Shown: positions 39,451-43,046 of the stretch, piece after piece
How positions within the stretch are numbered: the first letter of the stretch is position 1
Layout of the letters: each line of letters starts with the position of its first letter
Assembly (NCBI GenBank): GCA_022616415.1
Contig: JAKEEU010000258.1
Span: 1 to 43,046 of the forward strand
DNA from: Candidatus Zhuqueibacterota bacterium
GTDB taxonomy: Bacteria; Zhuqueibacterota; Zhuqueibacteria; Zhuqueibacterales; Zhuqueibacteraceae
DNA length: 43,046 nucleotides
Direction: 5' to 3'
Program-made: the position numbers and the translations under genes
The notes under the pieces: generated by a model
Seen by the model: only the letters and a program-made list of their open reading frames with translations
What the model was told of the DNA's origin: nothing
The model's database searches: none

Positions 39451-41829
39451 TTATCTTACCAAAGCCAACTTCTTCCAGTCGCGGAACGGGCCGGCGACGA
39501 TTTGGTAGATGTAGACGCCGGACGGAACGACGTTGCCCGCGTTATCTTTGCCGTCCCAAACCACCGAATGGTAACCAGCACTGAAATCGCTATCAGCCAA
39601 CTTCCGTACTTCGCGGCCCAAGAGATCGATGACCACCAATTGCACATGTTCATCTTGCGGCAGGCCAAAGCGAATCGCGGTTTCGGGGTTGAAGGGGTTG
39701 GGGAAGTTTTGGTGAAGAGCAAATTTGTCGGGAACTTGGGCTAATTCGTCGGTCGCGGATTCTCCAGCGCTGCGCTTGCAAAATACACCACCCTGGCCTG
39801 TAACGTATACCGTGTGGAAATCCTCCGCAATCTGGCCGCCGCGATTTATAACAACTTTCAACTCATTAATGGTGCATTCATCAAAAAAGGTTAAGGATTG
39901 ATTTTGACTGGTTCCGAGGTCGATGAAGCTGCTGCTCCCTTCATATCTTACCGACCACTGGTAGCTAATGGTGCCGCTGCCCCCACTGACGGTTGCGGTC
40001 CATATACCCTCATCTCCGGGCTGGATGGTGGTGGGGCCGGTAATCGTGACAGTAGGTGGAAGAGGACCTGTAATAATACCTAAAACGGTATACGCAAACG
40101 TAACACCGGAAGGTGTCGTTGGCTTCCAGCCCATCCAAACGAAATCATCTGCCCTCCAGACCTCATACACATAAGTGCGAAAGGTGGCGCCTGTGCTGGT
40201 GATCGTGCCGGAGACTGGTTCGCAAAAACCCATGCCGTAGTTCGGGTTCGTAGCGGAGTACCCATTGGTTGCCACGCCACGGCCCCATGTGGCCGGTGTG
40301 CCCTGATAGGTGTAAGGGAAAGAAATGGTCTTACGCACCTCATGACGCTTGACGATATATGTTCCATTTCCCAATCCTGGCGTCGAAAAGAAAGCGTACT
40401 GAATCAGCCCGGTGCTGCTATAGTCCGTGCCGCCGCTGGCGCTAAGGTGGTGCAGGCTGTAGGGCGAGCGTAAACGATCCAATGCGGCGCGGGCACTGAC
40501 ACGACCTGTACCATATTCGTTAGTAAACTCTTGGCCTTGCATGGCGGGTACTTTATCAGCTGAAAGCCTGATGAGTTGCTCAACGTCATCATTGTAGAGA
40601 CTGGGATTGTATGACAAAAGCAAGGCCGCAATTCCACTCACCATCGGTGTGGCGACAGAGGTACCGGATATGGCCTGCCCGGTACTAGAAACGTCGCTGT
40701 AGCCACTTCCTGGAACAGTGGTAAAAATGTCGGTGCTATCATTCTCATACACAAAATCAATACCACTGGGTGCCGTCACGTCGATCCAATTGCCAAAATT
40801 GGAATAACCGGCTCTTATATCCTGATTGGTCGTGGCTCCCACTGCGATGATGCCTTGGCCAAAAGCCGCGGGATAACGCATAATTTCTCCCGAACCGTTT
40901 CCCATGGCGGCAACCGCCACACGGTTGGCTTTATAGGCGTCGGCATAAGCAATGCGGAAAGTGCTTGAGTTCTCTCCAGTAGAAATGCTATTATTAAGAA
41001 TATGCGCACCGCGATTGATTGCGCTCGTGACTGCAGCAGCTCCTTCGGAAATAGTGCCGAGGCCGTAGTCTTCATTGATGATGCCGACATTCCAGGCCAC
41101 TCCGGCGATACCGATTCCATTATTGCCCTGTGCGGCGGCTACACCGGCGGTCACCGTCCCGTGAAGAGAGTTGTCACCGGGATCGCCCGTGACCCGGCCG
41201 GTAAAATCAGGATGATTGGTCTGCATGCCTTCGTCTATAATCGCAATCTTGATGATGCTGGAGCCGGTGGTAATATCCCAAGCCTGTGCAGCTTTTATAT
41301 CTGCACCCGGAGCGCCGCCTCCTTGCCCATCATTTTTCAAATGCCATTGCCGGTTGAAAAATGGATCGTTCGGGATCAGCTCGGGTTGAAGCACACCTTG
41401 AGGCTCAGCGTAAACGATTTCGCTGAATTGCGGCAAGGCACGTAAAAGCGCCTCGCGAGCTTGGGCCGAGGGCAAGCGTATGACATAAACATTTGACCAA
41501 TCGGTCAATTCGACGCTTTCTCCGGTGGGCAGGGTGATAAAGCGATCTTCGGCGCGAAAGCCGGGAATGATTTTGGCAAGAAGCTCCACATTGGCATTTT
41601 GCAAGGCCTGCCGTAATGCCGGTGCGTTGATTTGCGCTTCGTCCAAGCGGCCTTGCGCCAGACTATCCGGCAAGGCCACCACGTCTGGCTTAAACATGAC
41701 GATGATTTCTCGCGCATAATCGCTTTGCGCATGGAGGTTTTTGATCACGCAAAATAACAAAGCCACAAGGAGTAAAATGGCGGTTCTTTTCAGGCGACTT
41801 GATTTTCGGCTGCAGATTTTTGCTTGCAT
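39451..41829 (-). CDS. Secreted subtilisin-like (S8) serine protease with C-terminal sorting domain
   Basis: 792 residues. Signal peptide (KRTAILLLVALLFCVIKNLHA), a propeptide region (about 37-150), then an S8 catalytic domain with Asp199 (IAIIDEG), His223 (LHGTVTAG), Asn311 and Ser391 (SGTSVATPM). A beta-sandwich region follows, with an Ig/PKD-like domain near 590-680. The C-terminus has LHQNFPNPFNPETAIRFGLP and ends GVYIYQIVAGPFRDWKKLALVR, the sorting/anchor domain characteristic of FCB-group exported proteins. It should degrade extracellular protein. The leader before it (41830-41987) is structured. The upstream propeller gene is transcribed in the same direction. Confidence 0.93.
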   Translation of the reverse strand: MQAKICSRKSSRLKRTAILLLVALLFCVIKNLHAQSDYAREIIVMFKPDVVALPDSLAQGRLDEAQINAPALRQALQNANVELLAKIIPGFRAEDRFITLPTGESVELTDWSNVYVIRLPSAQAREALLRALPQFSEIVYAEPQGVLQPELIPNDPFFNRQWHLKNDGQGGGAPGADIKAAQAWDITTGSSIIKIAIIDEGMQTNHPDFTGRVTGDPGDNSLHGTVTAGVAAAQGNNGIGIAGVAWNVGIINEDYGLGTISEGAAAVTSAINRGAHILNNSISTGENSSTFRIAYADAYKANRVAVAAMGNGSGEIMRYPAAFGQGIIAVGATTNQDIRAGYSNFGNWIDVTAPSGIDFVYENDSTDIFTTVPGSGYSDVSSTGQAISGTSVATPMVSGIAALLLSYNPSLYNDDVEQLIRLSADKVPAMQGQEFTNEYGTGRVSARAALDRLRSPYSLHHLSASGGTDYSSTGLIQYAFFSTPGLGNGTYIVKRHEVRKTISFPYTYQGTPATWGRGVATNGYSATNPNYGMGFCEPVSGTITSTGATFRTYVYEVWRADDFVWMGWKPTTPSGVTFAYTVLGIITGPLPPTVTITGPTTIQPGDEGIWTATVSGGSGTISYQWSVRYEGSSSFIDLGTSQNQSLTFFDECTINELKVVINRGGQIAEDFHTVYVTGQGGVFCKRSAGESATDELAQVPDKFALHQNFPNPFNPETAIRFGLPQDEHVQLVVIDLLGREVRKLADSDFSAGYHSVVWDGKDNAGNVVPSGVYIYQIVAGPFRDWKKLALVR

Positions 41830-41987
41830 GGCAGATACTTCCCTGCTATCTTAAAGTAAAGGGCGCCATGGCTTGCATTGAGGTTATCGCAAGCCCTGCG
41901 TCCGAGTGATGACCGTCCGCGGGTCTCCAGCTTGCCGGCTATCGGGCCCGCGGCGGTCGTTGATTAGAAAATATTGTTTTGTCGATC
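41830..41987 (-). promoter_or_regulatory. Structured leader upstream of the subtilase gene
   Basis: On the minus strand GACCGCCGCGGG pairs with CCCGCGGACGGTC, and GGCTTGC pairs with GCAAGCC around a 12-base loop. A purine-rich AGGGAAG stands before the ATG. Two compact GC-rich helices in a 158-bp gap suggest a cis-regulatory RNA or an attenuator. No known riboswitch class matched; c-di-GMP-I was considered and is not supported. Confidence 0.4.
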
Positions 41988-42986
41988 TCACCTCCTTCTT
42001 TGAAAAAACGTCAACTGCTTGAGTCCGGTGCCATCCACGTTGATTAACCAAATTTGCCCATTGCCTGGTACAGCCTCAAAAAAATTCCAAAATATAAAAG
42101 CGATACGCTGTCCATCCGGACTCCAATCAAATTGCTGTGCATAGTCTGACGATAATTTATGTATATTTGAACCATCGCTATTCATCACCCAAATGGCAGG
42201 TGGTCCCACACGTGGTTGCGAATAGAAGGCGATTTTTGTTCCATCATGAGAATATTTGGGATACCGGTTATCAGTTGCGTAAATGTAAACTTGATTGAGT
42301 GAAGTTAACTTTGCAATCTGCGATGTGTCATTTATGTTTATCTGGTAAATTTCGTTATATAAGCCGACATAGAGAAGATAATTTCCATCAGGTAACCAAT
42401 CTGGAAATCTTCCTCTGCTAATAAATCGTTGGTTTTGACCCTCGTAATTCAAGATTAAAATGCCGCATGAGTTTGGAGGAGGAGGCTCAACGGCAGAACC
42501 GCAAATGGTGTTATCATACGCAATCCACTGCCCATCCGGGCTCCAAGCCGGGAAAAAATTCCTTCCTTCAAAAGTCAACTGCCGCAAACTGCTGCTATCC
42601 ACCCGTACTGGATCCAAACTAACGACATCGATTGTGTAAATCTGCGCACCACGAACCAGCGCTAATTTTTTTCCATCCGGGCTCCAGGCCGGAAGAGTAA
42701 AGCCTCGGAGCAGTGGTTGTGTCGCGCCAGTTTCAACATTGACCAGCCAGATGCCGCCAAAGTAAGCATCTAATTTGCTATCGTTATTGCTATCCACACT
42801 ATCTCCATGCTCCACGACAATCCACTCACTGGCCGGATGCCAAGCGGGGTGATCAAAATACAGGGGTTGCAATATTTCCTCCTTGAACGCCGACTCATTG
42901 GGGTTTTTGTTGCAACCGGCCAGCTAAAACAGCACAAGCAAAGCAAATAAGATTGCAACAACAATTCGTTGACAGTGGTATATCAC
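41988..42986 (-). pseudogene. TolB/WD40-like propeller lipoprotein with an in-frame stop in its signal peptide
   Basis: The readable part (from about 42923) encodes WD40/TolB-type blades: PAWSPDGKKLALV, PAWSPDGQWIAYD, LPDGNYLLYVG, SHDGTKIAFYS, SPDGQRIAFIFW, and ends GTGLKQLTFF. Upstream, GTG 42986 starts a signal peptide (IVVAILFALLVLF) that is interrupted by TAG at 42924-42926, immediately before the lipobox LAGC and NKNPNES. With the stop read through it would be a lipoprotein. A TTG at 42872 follows AAGGAGG by 5 bp and could start a shorter, cytoplasmic form. It may be a recent nonsense mutation, a sequencing error, or recoded. Confidence 0.7.
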
Positions 42987-42987
42987 G

Positions 42988-43046
42988 TTATGGAATCCTC
43001 AAATGGTCTCGGTAATGCGTCAATTGTTTGAGTCCGGTGCCATCCG
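42988..43046 (-). CDS. 3' end of a second propeller gene (partial)
   Basis: Reads DGTGLKQLTHYRDHLRIP then TAA at 42988-42990, near-identical to the end of the next gene (DGTGLKQLTFFQRRR). The nucleotide sequence around GTTTGAGTCCGGTGCCATCC is shared. It is the tail of a paralogous TolB/WD40-like protein lying mostly outside the window. The downstream gene's GTG follows its stop within 2 bp. Confidence 0.75.
   Translation of the reverse strand, partial: DGTGLKQLTHYRDHLRIP

Noticed and set aside
41830..41987. c-di-GMP-I (GEMM) riboswitch
   Set aside because: A GGACGCA stretch is present, but the tetraloop-receptor pair and the second helix of the class could not be drawn.

Overview
The window is bacterial chromosome, probably from an uncultured lineage of the FCB group (KSB1/Calditrichota-like). 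Evidence for this: a secreted subtilase ends in the FPNPFNP...GVYIYQI sorting domain typical of those phyla; there is a two-component-type beta-propeller/SpoIIE sensor, a futalosine-type menaquinone route, and high-GC housekeeping genes interrupted by AT-richer accessory cassettes. No rRNA, CRISPR array or transposase gene was found.

Layout. 1-1410: minus-strand operon lexA-like repressor / DUF2188 / small unknown gene, with a promoter overlapped by palindromes and a terminator inside an inverted repeat. 1535-5506: toxin-antitoxin (TA) island, with DUF5615/DUF433, TumE/TumA-like, a broken DUF433/DUF5615 remnant, HicB/HicA and two antitoxin-like genes without toxin; the first four modules are separated by four decayed copies of one TIR-domain gene fragment. 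5633-11575: plus-strand sensor phosphatase, atypical Nramp-like transporter, DUF6884-like protein and a YHS-thioredoxin fusion. 11666-18769: minus-strand PrsW protease, AbrB/RelE TA pair, guaB, coiled-coil protein, hutH, lytic transglycosylase and a lone receiver protein. 19188-28265: plus-strand outer-membrane protein, a HEPN-like pair, then menaquinone genes (an mqnE-mqnA fusion and mqnC) split by a MjaI-type restriction-modification system and followed by an HNH cassette and a GH19-like hydrolase. 28322-31899: a long hairpin, an M20 peptidase and two tandem M29 proteins, the second apparently degenerate. 31916-32616: a decayed nucleotidyltransferase cassette. 32655-38354: the conserved minus-strand set ispE, spoVG, tRNA-Gln, prs, rplY, pth, rpsF, ssb, rpsR, rplI. 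38396-39273: two bacterial microcompartment shell genes without visible enzymes. 39357-43046: subtilase with sorting domain, a structured leader, and tandem TolB/WD40-like propeller lipoproteins, one with an in-frame stop in its signal peptide.

The strongest leads are the TIR-fragment/TA cassette array, the R-M system lying between menaquinone genes (with a methyltransferase carrying an apparently inactivated SNase-like domain), the MqnE-MqnA fusion, the Nramp-like protein lacking the metal motif, the orphan microcompartment shell pair and the structured leader before the subtilase. All functional names come from motif recognition in translated sequence; no database search was run.
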